Shown one piece after another: positions 26,239 through 38,687 of a stretch of DNA of 64,000 bases. Source of the stretch: Drosophila miranda (Eukaryota > Arthropoda > Insecta > Diptera > Drosophilidae); the NCBI RefSeq assembly GCF_003369915.1, contig NC_046676.1, positions 18,830,001 to 18,894,000 on the forward strand, in the 5' to 3' direction. The translations under genes and the position numbers were made by a program. The notes beneath the pieces are model-generated. The model ran no database searches and was not told the origin of the DNA. It worked only from the letters and a program-made list of their open reading frames with translations. How positions within the stretch are numbered: position 1 is the first letter of the stretch; each line of letters starts with the position of its first letter.

Positions 26239-26260
26239 GTGTGTGTGTGTGTGTGTGTGT
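26239..26260. repeat. GT microsatellite
   Basis: About eleven GT dinucleotides upstream of the piopio coding exons. Confidence 0.85.
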
Positions 26261-27294
26261 ATGTGTTCAGTGCATAATTTTAACAATTTATCATTTCCAT
26301 AAGATAACTATCGACCCAGTTGCAAGCTTCTCCCCTCCCCAATTTCAATAACAAAACAAACCCCTAAAAGAGATTACAGCTTTTGGATAATAACTGATCC
26401 AGACGCAGAGCTGCAGTCGAATGCGGGCCGTGTGACATCATTTCTGGCTGCGTTGCCGTGAAATGAATGAAATGAATGAAATGTGTTGGCAGCAGTAGCT
26501 GCAACAACAAATCATTGCCTCCTCCGGCCATTATCGCCTTGCCTGTTGGCCATCAACGTAAGCCGCATGTTGTTGTTTTGGGTCGCCCCAGAGATAATCA
26601 TCTAACTGGCAACAGCGGAGGTGATTTTGATGTGGATGTGTCTTCCTGGCCATGACTCGCACCCAATGTTCTCACACAACTGGGTCCGTGTGTCCGTTGC
26701 AGGAAGCTGAAAAGTGCTTATCATGAGTGCAGCGTGCCCGGTTGGTTATTGATATGTGTTTAATTCCCCGTAATATGTACCCCCAGACCAACCAACCTCT
26801 GCTTCTGTTTGTGTTGTAATAGCGGAAATCACAGTCATGCCACAATGAGTCCCCGGCATGAGTTGCACTGACGGATGTTTGTCTATCTTCGGCTCAGTTG
26901 TGGGGGGTACTTGAAGATGCTTCTGGGCACTGGCCTCCAGCATCACCTCCTCCTCCTTCCCAGCCTCTGTTTAACCGTTGTACACAATTTATGCCGATGT
27001 TAACCCATTTGCAAGATCCGCGCACGCGATGCTGGTTCCATTGGAGCCGAATTTCGGCTGGGCTGTTGACTTGACCCAATTGGCAAACAGAAAGTTTGCC
27101 CGCCGGCAACGAACCCAAGCGAAACCCAACAAAAATTCATTGCAGAACAGCTGTACGAGTTGTATGTTGTATGATTTAGCATAATCGGATTGATATACGT
27201 GTATTGTGGGTGTGAAACCGGTTATCACGGATATCTCTAGAGTCTTGAGCACCACATTAATCTCCGTCTTTCTCTCACCTTTTCAGCTCGCACC

Positions 27295-30200
27295 ATGAAG
27301 TCGGGCACACAAATGGACGTACTGTACACGGCGCTGCACTTAATCGTAAGTATTATCCAGGGTCCAAAATCCGTAGCCTCATTCTGGGCCCATTGAAATG
27401 GAAAATTGGCAGACCAGGCCAGGCAGAGAGCCGAGAGACCGAGCAGCAGATAAACACATCAATCAGCCAGAACCCCGAATGACAATTGCATGCCAATGCG
27501 ATTAACCTGGATATGAGGTGGCCAGAGACGGACCGCCAGCCGGCCAGTCCCGACCCGACTCTCTCTCCGTATGCTAAACGCGATTTGGTCGCTCCTGCTC
27601 GCTCGCGCCTGTTGCCAAGTTGCCAAAAGTGGCACAACACTGGACCCATGCCTAGCTCCGCTTCATTCTGAGCCGCTTGGCCCCGACTCAACCCCAACTC
27701 CAGAGTCGACTTTGCCTGGATTCAGGTTCAACTCTAACCCAGCGCAAGAGGCTGGCGAAAGTTTTCGCCATCCGCAACTGCAAGGCAGCCTTAGAATCGT
27801 GAGAATATAATGTTTCCCCATATCTGCCTGCAACACGAAAACGAAATTTCTGCTGCATTTCTATCCACTTTAATTAAAGAAGCTTACCTACTGCCGGGTC
27901 TTGGCCGGATCAGGCTGGGGCTTACTGTCGGCTTGCCGTGATTTACGTCGACGCTTTATGGCCGGCCTGCCACGGGGTCTGAGCAGGAGTCCGGGGGTCA
28001 GGCTACTACTATCCCAACTATGCTAATGAGTGACTTGTCTCCACTTTCTTTGCAGACAATCGCAGCTCTGACGACGCACGCAGCACAGATACCAACGGCA
28101 GTCAGTGAGTACAGACAAATCTATCCATTTATAAGTCTTGATAAGTTCTATTGACTCCAAATCCTGAATTATGGGAAAGCTTGTTCACCCATTGGTTGAA
28201 CAGATATCTGGAAACGAATACATAAATCATTAAGCTGGAATCTTAAGTGTTCAAATGAGCTCTACAAGTATTACCTAATTAGTTATAAGCACAGCACCAC
28301 TCGGCTTAAAAGACCGCATTCCTCTTTAATCTGCCATTGTTGTTCGGTAAAGAAACAGCGTTGGGTTTTTCGTGGTGTTTTGTCTTTGCCGTTTGTTTGG
28401 TTGCTAAATCTCTTGACTGTTGGCCAAAAGTGTTGCCAGCACCAGGCACATAATCGCATGGCAAACAAAAGTCCATTCATGTGGCGCCTTAAGCTGCCTT
28501 ATTGAAAAGCGACAGCAAACATTGCGGCATGCTTCCTTTCGGCTTCGTAATACGGCTGTATCCCCTAGATGGCCGACTCTAGCGACTCCAGATAGTTGAG
28601 GACCAGCTGGTAGGTGAGCCTGTGGTTAGCACGGCTCCTGCTGCCCGAAACGGGACGGCAGCCTGCGGGATCGTTGCGTCCGGGTCAAAGTGCTTGGTGG
28701 AAGCATGCCTGGAACGATAATAGAATTGTGAGGACTGGCGATGCTGGTTGGGTTTCTACACTTCATGACCCTCTCCCGTTCCGAGAGTCTAGCGTCTTCT
28801 ATTCGGTTTGCATGAAACTGAGGAGACGGCATTGGGAGCTGGCTGGCCAAGGCGAACGCATTTCATCATCTTCATCGTGTGGCAGCTTCCGCTTGGGCAA
28901 GTCGTGGTAGAGCCAGCGGATTACTGGCATAAATTTCTAGTGGGAGCAGAGATCAATGATCAGTTGGGGCTGACCTCAATCTCGCTGTTGACTCCCACAG
29001 TATCCATGCTGAGGATTTTAACGAAGTCACAAATCCGAACGAGCATCAGAGTCGGCAATGCGGAAATGTTCCTACCACGAAAGAGCTCTTCAGAATCGAT
29101 TTAATTTGATTTAATGTGGAAGAAATCCGTTCTGTCCATTCCACGTCTGCCATTTTCTTTTCCTTTTTGTTTATTTCTCCGCCAATCCCTTGGCAAGCAC
29201 GAGCGAAACAAGGACAGCAATACTTCGAGCTTAGTGAACATTTCCAGCACTGTTCATTTGCTCATAAAAGCGCGCAGTTTACTCATTTGAGCTCTTTCTT
29301 GTTCTTGTTACATTTGAGATCTGCGCTGGGTAATGCAGTTCTTCTCCTCAAATTATACATAATAGAAAGCCATTAAATGTTTTATGTGCTGGCCGCAGTC
29401 AGCAGCAGGAGAGGAGGCACCATAAAAACCGGCTCCAGCCACGACAGCGACGACGTGGCCGTGTTGCATGCAATTACTTTGCCCAGCACATGCTGGAATA
29501 GAACAGAACGGAGGCAAGTGATGCGAAATGCTGTAAGGTTCGTTGAACCACAGCGGAGGCATCACATCGGCTCGCATCCCATCCAAAGTGTACACACAGC
29601 CAACTGGCAGGGCGAACGTGCCGCAGCGGAGCAGAGCTCTTCCTCGGACCAGTTGTGTACCTTCTGATGGGCCCACGAAAGAGTGCAAAAAGAAGAGCCC
29701 AAGCATGCGAGCCCGGGAGGTGGAGGTGTCAGAGCAACAACTCAGCATGGAGTTCTTGGCAATGCAATGGCTCTGGTCTGGTCTGGTTTGGTCTGTTTTG
29801 GCTTTGGCTTTGGCTGGGATTCGTGAGCGCTGGCATCGAGCAGGAAATGCCAAGAGCAGAGCCCAACCTAATCCCAGGCCATGTCTCGAATCGTCTGCTG
29901 AAGTTCAAGGAACTTGCCATCTTTCTAATGGCCGCGGATCAGGCCAGGCCCACGAGCGCTTCTGTGCTGTGTCTTCCCCCCGGTGAGTTGGCGCTGTTGT
30001 TGCCGCTTCAATGGCTTTTCAATGTCATGAACGTACCGTTCTTGTCGCTGGTTGTTGGCTCTTCCGCATGCTGGCATAGCTTGGAGCGCACTGCGGCTCC
30101 AACCTCCACTAAATACTGCTCCCATGGGCATCTGTTGTGCCATTGTCTTGGGTTTTTTTTGTGCGCTCATGTCTTGTGCTAACGGCTCTTGAGGTTGGTT

Positions 30201-33200
30201 CAGCGCTGAAGAGAAGCAGCTGATGCTGATGCAACTGCAACCGCATCCTCATCCACATCTAACTGTAGTTTGCCAGCTGCACAAACATTCCATTTTGGGA
30301 GCGTGCCTGTCATGTTTATCTGAGACTTCATTGCATTTCATAATTTCCTTTTTTTCGCTTGCAGAGGATGCACAAAGCTCGCTAAGCGACGCCATTGCGG
30401 CAGCCGAGGCGGAGTCCGATGGGGGCTCACCCACCTCCAAGTCTGCCATCGAGCCGACCGTGCGCATAAAGTGCCTATCGGGGTCCATGCTGATCACAAT
30501 CAAAGATGCCCCGCCAAACCACGAGACCGGACTGTTCAGTGGCATGATCTACCCGAAAGGCCTATCCAAGAACTCCACATGCCTCAGCGAGTACAGGTGA
30601 GTGAGAGCCGCGTGCAGATCACAATTTAGATTAGATCGTTGTAATTGCTAACGCTTTTGTCGTCCCCCGCAGAGATCACGTGGGCTCGCTGCGGTACAAG
30701 CTGCCTCTGCGTAGCTGCAACACGATGCCCAAGGAGACGGTAAGTCACAGCCGATAGCCTAGAACGGAGATGGGTCTTCCATAATGGGTGCCAATCAGCC
30801 AGCAGACCAGACTCTAACTTGCTCTCCCACTCAAGCAGATGTCCACGCAAACTCGTTCTGCCTTTTTCGCATGCAAATAAAAAAGCATTACACCTATAAG
30901 GCAACTCCGAGTCATTGGTTACAAGGTAAAATCCATATGCCAAGATGATTAGTCAATTGAAAGGTTGATGTGACGCTCAGCACACGCACTCAGTGACTAA
31001 GCTAATGGTGGCTGGATCGAGACTTGTTAACTAAAATAGCAGTCATTGGGCACGGCAGATGGCACGAAGAACCTAATGGATATGGCATCATCATTTTATA
31101 TTAATTCTTTAGGCCTTTAAAAACCTATCATGTGAAGCTAGATTTCTTGAGATGTCATAACATAAAATCCGATCAAGCGTACTATTGATCAGCACAGCCC
31201 GAGCGAGCGTGAAAACCGGCCTGCCATGTCCCTGTAAACGATATCGAATGATCCCAAAGACGGCCCAGATGTGCCATATAAATTTCAGTCAGAGTTTGTC
31301 CAGCTAGCTCTAATGCTTTTATGGCTTGGCTTATTTATTGGCTCATTCGATCGATTCATTCGATCACACAACGAACTGCCTTTGTGCTGGGATCTGCTGG
31401 GATTTTGAAATCTCAATTAGCACTTGGCCCGGCTAAATGAGGCTGCAGCTCACGCATCACCAGCACAGCAGAGGCATGTTTATGGTCTATACCTGGAGCT
31501 GGAGCTAGAGCAGAGCAACAGCCACAGCCTCACACGCTTATAAAGTCCGTTTGTGATACATGTATAACGTAATTTTCCCAGCACTTATGGGGCCAACATT
31601 TTGTAATTTACTGCTGCTGTTGCAGCTTCGACTGCTTTTTCCTTTCGCTCGATTGGATTGACACAATTTTTGAAATTGCAAATGTTAATTGCAGTTACGA
31701 CAAGCGGATCGATTCGATCGATGTGGCAATGCATCACAGTGTGCGCTAGAAGACTGGTATATACTTTCCACACGCACTGTACCTAGCTGGCATGTTCTTT
31801 GGGACTGCGACCCGAGTCTCTCTCTCTGGTGTTGTCATTGCTTTGTCCTTGGCCAAGCCGCCTTCCCGTATTGACTCAAACAATTTGCGCAGAGCATTCA
31901 ATAAGCCAGAATCGATAAGATAAACAAGCTAAAAAAACTGTTTGCCACGGACCAACAGCGGGAAAATCAACAGACGCAGTCAAGGCTGGACTCGAGATAT
32001 GTACTTTTTAATGTTTGTCATTAAAGACGATGATGAGCGGCTCTGAGCCAGCATGCGCTCGGCTAATGGCCACCGCTTGGCTGGCATCCTGCCTATCTTA
32101 CGTCATCTCCGCTGAGACGATGAGCTCAGCTTTCCGAGTGCAAGATGAGGGATGGCGGAGAGTCGCGTGACAACTTGCCACAGCGCTGCCATTGACTGGT
32201 GACTGCCACCCCGAGCTGAGGGTCGGGGCCCAGACGATCCGTGCTGTGCGCTGTGCGCATGTCAGGCATAATTAAATCAGCTACGAGCAGGTGGCCTCAC
32301 AGGGCTGTGGGAGGAGGGGCTCTGAAGCGAGAAAAATAATTTTAATTAAAATTTGATTACCGCCAAGACGATGAGCTCTCCGACACCGTCGCCAGCTCAG
32401 AACTACAATTTCATTGCCAGCTTACGAGTACTCTCGTACACACATCAAATCACAATTTCTCATGGCCCAGCAAGTAGCGATCCAATTAGGGACCCCTCCC
32501 CGCCATCATCTTCCCGGTCGAAATCAATTTGTTCTGACGCTGGCAACGTTGGCGGTCGGCAGTGCGGCGTTCATTGGCCGCCAATGCCGCTGGCTGGATG
32601 GCCGTGAAAAGGCCAAAAGTGTTCAACGACATGTAAGCGTTTTAGGGCTGTTATTGATATTATAATGCGGCTGCTGCTGCCGTGTTTGGAGTGAAGGTCA
32701 GTTGGTCGGACGGAGGCAACTCCCACGCATTCCAGCTTGAACCTGTTTATTCAGGCCCAAATATCTTACAGCTCATCGGGCATTTACATCCGTATATTGT
32801 TCGCGTTCGTTTCCAAAACGCTCACATCCATGGCTCTCATGTGGAGCGGTGGAAAAGTGTCATAATGACATAATAGCTCTTTCTACCGTTAGATTCTTTT
32901 GACGCTTGTGCTTGAAATCTTAAATGTCATTTTATTATGCTTTTTATTGGCCCATTGTCTTGTTGACGCGCTGCTGGTGATGATGCCGCGATGCTGAGAA
33001 CTTATACTTATTCGTAAACCTAACTGTCAACGGTTCTTGGTTCTTAGAGGCTGAAAGAAGCCCGCACACATCTCTCCGCTCCCCATCTCCGTCTCTGTCT
33101 CACAGCTTGTTTTAAGCCAGACAATGGCAGCGACGGAAACGCTTCAGAACCAGCGTTGGGCAATAAATCGCATGGGATCGGACTCAGCCGACTTCTTAAT

Positions 33201-35232
33201 GCCTTTCGAAACAACGCTACCAATTAAGAGTGCCCCCTGTCAGAGCTCACTTAAATGAAGAACTTCCGTGCCCAAATCTGTAGAGACCCAATTACAGAAC
33301 TTCCGAGCCCCTCTTCGTTTTTTGCCATTACCTTACGATGAAGTGTATGTACTGTCGCTATCGAGTATGTGTACTCGATTTGTTGGTGTGGTGTGGCGTT
33401 GTCAGTGGAATTAGCACAAGAACCAATGGGCAAATGGGCAATGGGCAACAACCGTTAACTGCGGACAGAGGAATCTACCAGGGATGGAAGCATAAAAAAC
33501 CAAAGTTGGATGCCCTATTGCCTACGAAATGGCACGAAATTTCGGGTCCAGACAGCGGAAGTATATTCACGCCCATTGCAATCACAATTGCATCATGCCA
33601 GGGCCCACAACTTAAATTCATCACGCAAAACGTTGCCAATTTTCGAGAAGATAAGGCCCGCAGATCTCGTGTCTTGGGCCTGGCGGCGAGACGTCACACT
33701 TGGTTGATCGGCGCTAGCACCATTCTATGACAACATCAGGAAGTGCTCCGCAGCCCACAGTCCACGTATTGTTTGTCTTGGATCGCACATTAACTTCTGG
33801 CTGGCGAGGCTCCAAAGCGATTTCTGGCTGCAGCGGAGCGTGAATCTGAATGCATAATGAGAAGGGGCTGTGCTTGGTAGCTGGTGTTCTCCAGTCACTA
33901 ATATGGCTTCTTGACAACAGTCGGCGCACTGGCCAATGAGATTTTCAGTACAAGTTTGTACTGTTTCGTTTGCCAACGAGTTTGCTGTCCAAGTCTTTTG
34001 TCTTGGGTGATTTTCACTTGAATGCAAGAAAGACTGGCTTATACCCTGGGAACTGATCTACACATAAAATTTCCATTTTCCATCAATAATTTGATTATAT
34101 TTCCTTTCCAGGATGATGGCGGCATTGAATTCTTCAACACAATCGTGCTCCAGCCTCACTTGAAACTCATCACTGATCTGGGACGTGGCTATCATGTGCG
34201 CTGTGCCTATAAAAGCCGCGACGCAGCCATCAAGCCCAAGAAGCATCTGCGCAAGCACTCTCAAAAACCCCAGGCCTTGCGCAGCGAGGATCGCCGGGAC
34301 TATGGAAGATCCTTGGACAAGCAGCGCGACGATGAACTGGACGAGGAGGATGTCTACGACGTGAATGCCCCGCTCGACGAAGAGGATGTCAGCAATAACG
34401 AAATCCCCATGCCCGGCTGCCATATGAAAATCTACAACGACGAGCACAAGATAGCCGACGACGTGAAGATTGGTGATCCGCTGACCATTGTCATCAGCAT
34501 CGATAGACAGCAGATCTATGGTCTCCACGTTACCGACTGCATCGTGCGTGACGGCTTGGGTTGGGGAGAACAGCGACTGGTGGGAGAGGATGGGTAAGTG
34601 CAAAGGAAAATATATCGAGTAAAAAAATGTCATCACCCACATCTTGTTTGATCGTGCAGCTGTCCCATGGACAATGAGATCATGGGACAATTTAACTACA
34701 CACAGGATCGTTTGGCCGCTAATGTGACCTTCCCAGCCCACAAGTTCCCATACACCACTTCCGTCTACTATCAGTGCAATGTGCGGCTCTGTGCGCTGGA
34801 AGATCCGACCTGCCAGGAGGCGCCTCTGTGCAGTGGCAAGCGACCAAAGCGTCAGACTGCTGTCGATAGCAAGGACGAGGAAGGCTTACCAGCCACTATC
34901 GAGGTATTCTCCGGCCTCTACGTCAACGAGAACGAGAATGCCAACGACAGCGACGATGATGCGGTCTACAAGGAGAAGGTAAGACCACTCATAATACGAT
35001 CTCCACCATTTCTGAACCCTCATATCAATTATAGACTCTGGAGGACGCTCTGTGTGTGTCGCAGCGCACCTTTGCCATAGCCATTGCCATTGCGGGCCTC
35101 ATTTTGATGCTGGCCGTGGTCGCAGCAGTGCTGTGCATAATGGCACGCCGCAGCACGAAGACGGTATCCAACTCCGGCAGCTCAATCTACAGTGGACCCT
35201 ACACGAACACCGCCTTCTCGCACAGTAGTTAA
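27295..35232 (+). CDS. pio: Piopio, ZP-domain apical matrix protein
   Basis: Seven coding exons (27295-27345, 28056-28104, 30365-30596, 30673-30739, 34112-34593, 34660-34978, 35035-35232) join to 465 residues; an acceptor at 27286 shows at least one upstream leader exon. The first two coding exons supply the signal peptide (YTALHLITIAALTTHAAQ). The ZP domain follows (IKCLSGSMLITI to CALEDPTCQ) with an acidic insertion in its middle. A furin-type site KRPKR lies at 354-358, then an acidic stretch, one membrane helix at about 411-436 and a short cytoplasmic tail. Piopio is secreted apically and works with Dumpy in the matrix of tracheal tubes and wing epithelium; release by proteolysis is known. 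Identity is from overall sequence and length. Confidence 0.85.
28105..30364. other. Second coding-region intron of piopio
   Basis: 2.26 kb between the signal-peptide exons and the ZP domain. ORFs of up to 175 codons here have no start context, splice sites or protein-like composition, and I see no nested gene. Confidence 0.6.
30740..34111. other. Large intron within the piopio ZP region
   Basis: 3.37 kb with no supportable gene on either strand. It contains scattered ATCGAT/GATCGA sites and homopolymer tracts. An enhancer role is possible but not shown. Confidence 0.55.
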
Positions 35233-36358
35233 ACGCAGGCCGGGTCCCCCCTCAATGTGAAAATTCAAAATTCAACCTATCCAAAATTATGCAAATGGAA
35301 CACTCAAAGTGTTTAAAATCAGTTATCAGGATGAGATTCTGTCGCGCAGGGTGCCGCTGCGGTAGTCAACGTCAACTCCGTCGAAGCAAGAATGGGAGCA
35401 AATTAGTCTGTAAGGTCACAGGAGCAAGCGGTCCTTAGGTTAAGCGTAGTCATAGGTTTGCAAAATGTTTGTGCAGAGATTACTGGGCAATGGTTATTGC
35501 CCTTTAATGTCGCAGAGTTCTTCGCGTCGCATCGGTCACAGATGGAGCGGGAACTCTGTTCCGCACAGTCGGTGTTGGACTCGCCCTTCTTTGAGAGACT
35601 CCACTTTAAGCAGTGGTGCAGTCATTAGCGTGTTTCTTGACATCACATCCCTCTTTCACACTTATTATGCTTACCCTACCTACTACTATAATTTAAACAC
35701 TCGAACTAACAACGAATGCAGCAGCCGACGCTCAGGTGATATTTGTACTCGTATCTACTTAATACTTTTAACTGCTACACGTAATTTATTAACTTATCGG
35801 ATCGGATGGGTTGCCTTCCTGCCAAAGGTCCACCAGAAGCACAAGCATATCCACACATCACGTTCTTAGTTGAATTTCCTGAACAACTTCTTGTCATTGT
35901 TTAACTTAAACTACTGCACTACACTCTGGACTAGGGCAGCAGCAGCAGCCCTTATTAGAATGCAGCCGTCCCAAGCAGAAATCTACTAGTATACTTAAAT
36001 TACAATAAATATCTTTTAACCATTCTCAAAGTAAGCTTAGGACTTTGTACTGCTTCAAATGGAGCATTCCGAATGCAATGCCGACGGAATGCTCTTCTGG
36101 AGCCGTTCAATTTACGCGTACGCATAGAAATGGCAACCAATTTAAATCTTAAACTGCGTAGTTTACAACTAAGTTAATATAAATCGTATTGAACAATAAA
36201 CTCAAATTGACCATAAACAATTGTAATCATCAAGTGTCAGCTTTTGTTCTCCATGTCACTCTTACTCAGGGACACTAACATGAGACCAGAGTAGTCTCTG
36301 CTGCTACTTCTAGCACTTCTAGTGCAACTTTGTGTGTGAACTGCGGTGGGTGTCCTCA
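35233..36358. other. piopio 3' UTR and spacer to the lectin-like gene
   Basis: AATAAA at 36004-36009 and 36195-36200 are candidate poly(A) signals, giving a 3' UTR of roughly 0.8-1.0 kb. The last 150 bp must hold the promoter of the next gene. Confidence 0.5.
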
Positions 36359-37381
36359 ATGATTATTACTATTATATTTCTGTTGCTACAACTGCTGGCG
36401 AGTCTGTCAATGGGATCTCTGAATTGTCCCACTGACGAAGCGATTCCACCGCAGTTTCATTTGGTGCGAGAGTGTCAACGGGCTTCAGCAGATGATGCAC
36501 TATCTCTAGAAAACACATCTTCCTTCGAGGACTGCGCCAACTTGGCCCGGGAATTGCATGGACTTGCCCTAAACTACGCTCCAGGCGGTCCAACGCGACA
36601 CAGGAATAGGTTTATTCAGTCGAATCATGGCAGTCATGGCAGAATCTTGCGCAGTCGATTGACGGTATTTGAACAGCCCGCAGAGTTCTTCAACTGCCAT
36701 GTACTGCAGTGCCCGCAGAATAGCACCTTTGGGGATATGGTTAATGACAGCCGCTTCGACTACTACAGCTTGCATGGCAGACCAACAACTCTGCGGAACT
36801 ATAGCTGTGTGCCAGAAGTCGGCTTATTTTTGGTGTACACCAATCCCAGCAGTTATCTAAATGCATCCTTGGAGTGTAGCAATTCCAGTGAGTTCTCCGG
36901 GAGCCTGGCGCACATTGCCTCCGAATCCCGGACGCGGGCCTTGTCACAATGGCTGATGGACTTCAACAGGAAGTCGCGCCCAGTCCTGGAAGCAAAGCCT
37001 ATGCCAAAGATTTTTCTGGCGTATGTGGGACTTGCGTTTAATCGCACGACCTCCCTCAACGCTCATGATTTTCGTAATGCTCAGCACGAGAGCTTGATGT
37101 GTTTTCTTTACAGGGCATGGGATGTTGGTCATCCAGCTCTTGGGTAAGTATAGACAACGGTTACAGCAGACTCCAGCAATTTGTTCTTCCACAATTACAG
37201 GCAGCAGAAGGCCAACGAGAGTTGCGTTGCATTGACGCCGCAGGGCACCTGGCATGCACTCAGCTGCGAACGCGAGCTACCTTTTATTTGCGAAATATTT
37301 ACTGCGAGTCCAAGGAGCTGGAAGCATGAGGCTGAACTGGATATCGGCCCGAATTCTGTGGCAGAGTGTCGTAATGATTGA
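36359..37381 (+). CDS. Secreted C-type-lectin-like domain protein
   Basis: Two exons (36359-37143, 37201-37381) give 321 residues. The first ATG of the frame is at 36359 and opens a clear signal peptide (MIITIIFLLLQLLASLSMGS). Residues about 25-150 contain several Cys and N-glycosylation sequons (NTS, NST, NDS, NYS) and resemble no domain I know. Residues about 160-305 look like a C-type lectin fold ending in the usual ESCVAL...WHALSCERELPFICE pattern. The EPN/QPD and WND calcium/sugar-binding motifs are absent, so carbohydrate binding by the standard mode is unlikely. The gene has no recognised symbol. It ends tail to tail with ATPsynF. Confidence 0.8.
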
Positions 37382-37570
37382 GTCTGTGGTGCAACACTGT
37401 TATTCGCAGCCGTTTTATTCACTTAAGCCGTTTTGAAAACACAAAAGCCAAATGTATTAGTATTATGTCAGCCCACAATCCGCACTCTATCGAACGTGAA
37501 TCGCAATGTTTGAAGGTTGTAAAACAAATACAGTGTACACCATCGCAGCTGGAGCTGAAGTCCTCCGGGT
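37382..37570. terminator. Overlapping convergent 3' ends (lectin-like gene and ATPsynF)
   Basis: The only AATAAA here is on the minus strand at 37413-37418, putting the ATPsynF 3' end within a few tens of bases of the lectin-like gene's stop codon. The lectin-like mRNA must end inside or beyond the ATPsynF 3' UTR. Confidence 0.45.
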
Positions 37571-38029
37571 TTAGTGGTACTTGTAGTTCCTGTGGTGCTT
37601 CAATTTGGTGTAGTTGATCATATAGAAGAACGTCATGCTGGCCACGGTCAGCTGGAAGAAGGGTGCAATACCAGCACGCTTGGGAAAAACGTACTTATGC
37701 TGCCAGCGCCACCAGGCACGGCTGACGGCACCAACCATTGCGTTGGGGGTCTTGTTGCGGCGACCGAACCAGGAGCCCAACTCGCCCAATTTCACCTGTC
37801 CGAATGGGACATCAGCTGCAAGTAAAGATAGTTAATTATGTAAATTACTCTGAATCTCTCATATCCGTGTCAATGTGCTCTGCTCGCACTTGCCTGCCGT
37901 GCCGCAAGAATCTTGCGCTGAAAATTACGTAACTTTGAAAAATTGCTTACCTTTGCCATAAAAGCGGGCGGGGTCGTAGGGACCATGCACCTTGGGGTTG
38001 TATTCAGCTGGATAGTCACCGAAAGCCAT
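37571..38029 (-). CDS. ATPsynF: ATP synthase subunit f, mitochondrial
   Basis: Two coding exons (37951-38029, 37571-37815) give 107 residues, the family length. The protein starts MAFGDYPAEYNPKVHGPYD, contains LGSWFGRR and a single membrane helix near the C-terminus (FFQLTVASMTFFYMINY), and ends in a basic tail. Subunit f sits in the membrane Fo sector of the mitochondrial ATP synthase and helps dimerise it. A noncoding leader exon is implied by a good donor at 38097 and an acceptor at 38034 (64 bp intron), just before the ATG. The leader contains GTCACACTT, close to core motif 1, as in many nuclear genes for respiratory proteins. Confidence 0.96.
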
Positions 38030-38033
38030 CTCG

Positions 38034-38097
38034 CTGTGTTAAAAAAATATATTTAATATTTTTCTTATGAAACGAAAAATGATAGCCTGCTACTCAC
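38034..38097 (-). other. 5' UTR intron of ATPsynF
   Basis: A GTGAGT donor directly follows the motif-1-like GTCACACTT on the minus strand. The CAG acceptor lies 4 bp before the ATG. Confidence 0.6.
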
Positions 38098-38199
38098 AAG
38101 TGTGACAATCGAAATGTAGGGATGTAATCGATATTACGACTGTGTTGTACTTTTCATCACTAGAACTAGATCGCTCTTTGAGTTCAGATTATATTTTCT

Positions 38200-38444
38200 T
38201 GCTTGTTAGCAGTGCTGCCAACTTTTTATCAGAAAAAAGCTATTTTTAACTTGAAGAAAACGAAAGATAAGCTGAAAACGTACAAAAAATCCATAACAAG
38301 CGCAAGTATTGGTGTTAGCAATTTTTTATTAAAATGATATTTAATATGTATTTTATATTATTTGCATTAACTCATCCGCATTTGGTCTTAAAAAAATAGC
38401 CAGATCTGACGGGAAAAAGCGTAATCGGCAGCACTGCTTGTTAG
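38200..38444. mobile_element. Candidate small inverted-repeat element (MITE-like)
   Basis: Imperfect inverted repeats start GTGCTGCC on the left (about 38212-38255) and, read on the other strand, on the right (38434 back to about 38390). They share CTTTTT, TCAGA and GCTATTTTT in the same order. A 10 bp direct repeat, TGCTTGTTAG, flanks them (38200-38209 and 38435-38444) and may be a target duplication. The element is about 225 bp, noncoding, and lies in the spacer between ATPsynF and the Myb/SANT gene. I cannot assign a family. Confidence 0.45.
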
Positions 38445-38687
38445 TTAAATATTTTGATCGTTGAACAGTGAAGAAACTAATAAATTTTTTATCTAACATT
38501 AAACACATTTAAAATTATTCGTTATCGATGGCAATTGATCCACTGTTCGATTCACTTCATCGAACTAGTTCGGGCAGGAACCACGCAACTCCAGTATATA
38601 CAGAAATCAAATACGATTTTTTTTGCAAGCCAGCCTGAAATTCAAATCAGAAACCAAGTAAATAAATATTAAAAGGAACAATAAATA

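Larger units (their letters stand above)
17285..27294. other. 10 kb noncoding region upstream of piopio
   Basis: No ORF shows protein-like composition with splice continuity on either strand. It contains A-rich tracts, CA/GT runs and short tandem repeats, listed separately where clear. It probably holds the piopio promoter, first exon and first intron plus regulatory DNA for pio, SIFa or the Tex9-like gene. It may include noncoding RNAs that I cannot recognise. Confidence 0.6.

Noticed and set aside
29655-30182. 175-codon plus-strand ORF in a piopio intron
   Set aside because: Trp/Leu/Ser-rich chance ORF between clear splice sites, overlapped by equally long ORFs in other frames.
34058-34741. 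227-codon minus-strand ORF across piopio exons
   Set aside because: Spans an intron of a well-supported gene on the other strand and has no domain.
36332-36358. Upstream extension of the lectin-like ORF
   Set aside because: The extension begins at GTG; the first ATG (36359) starts an excellent signal peptide.
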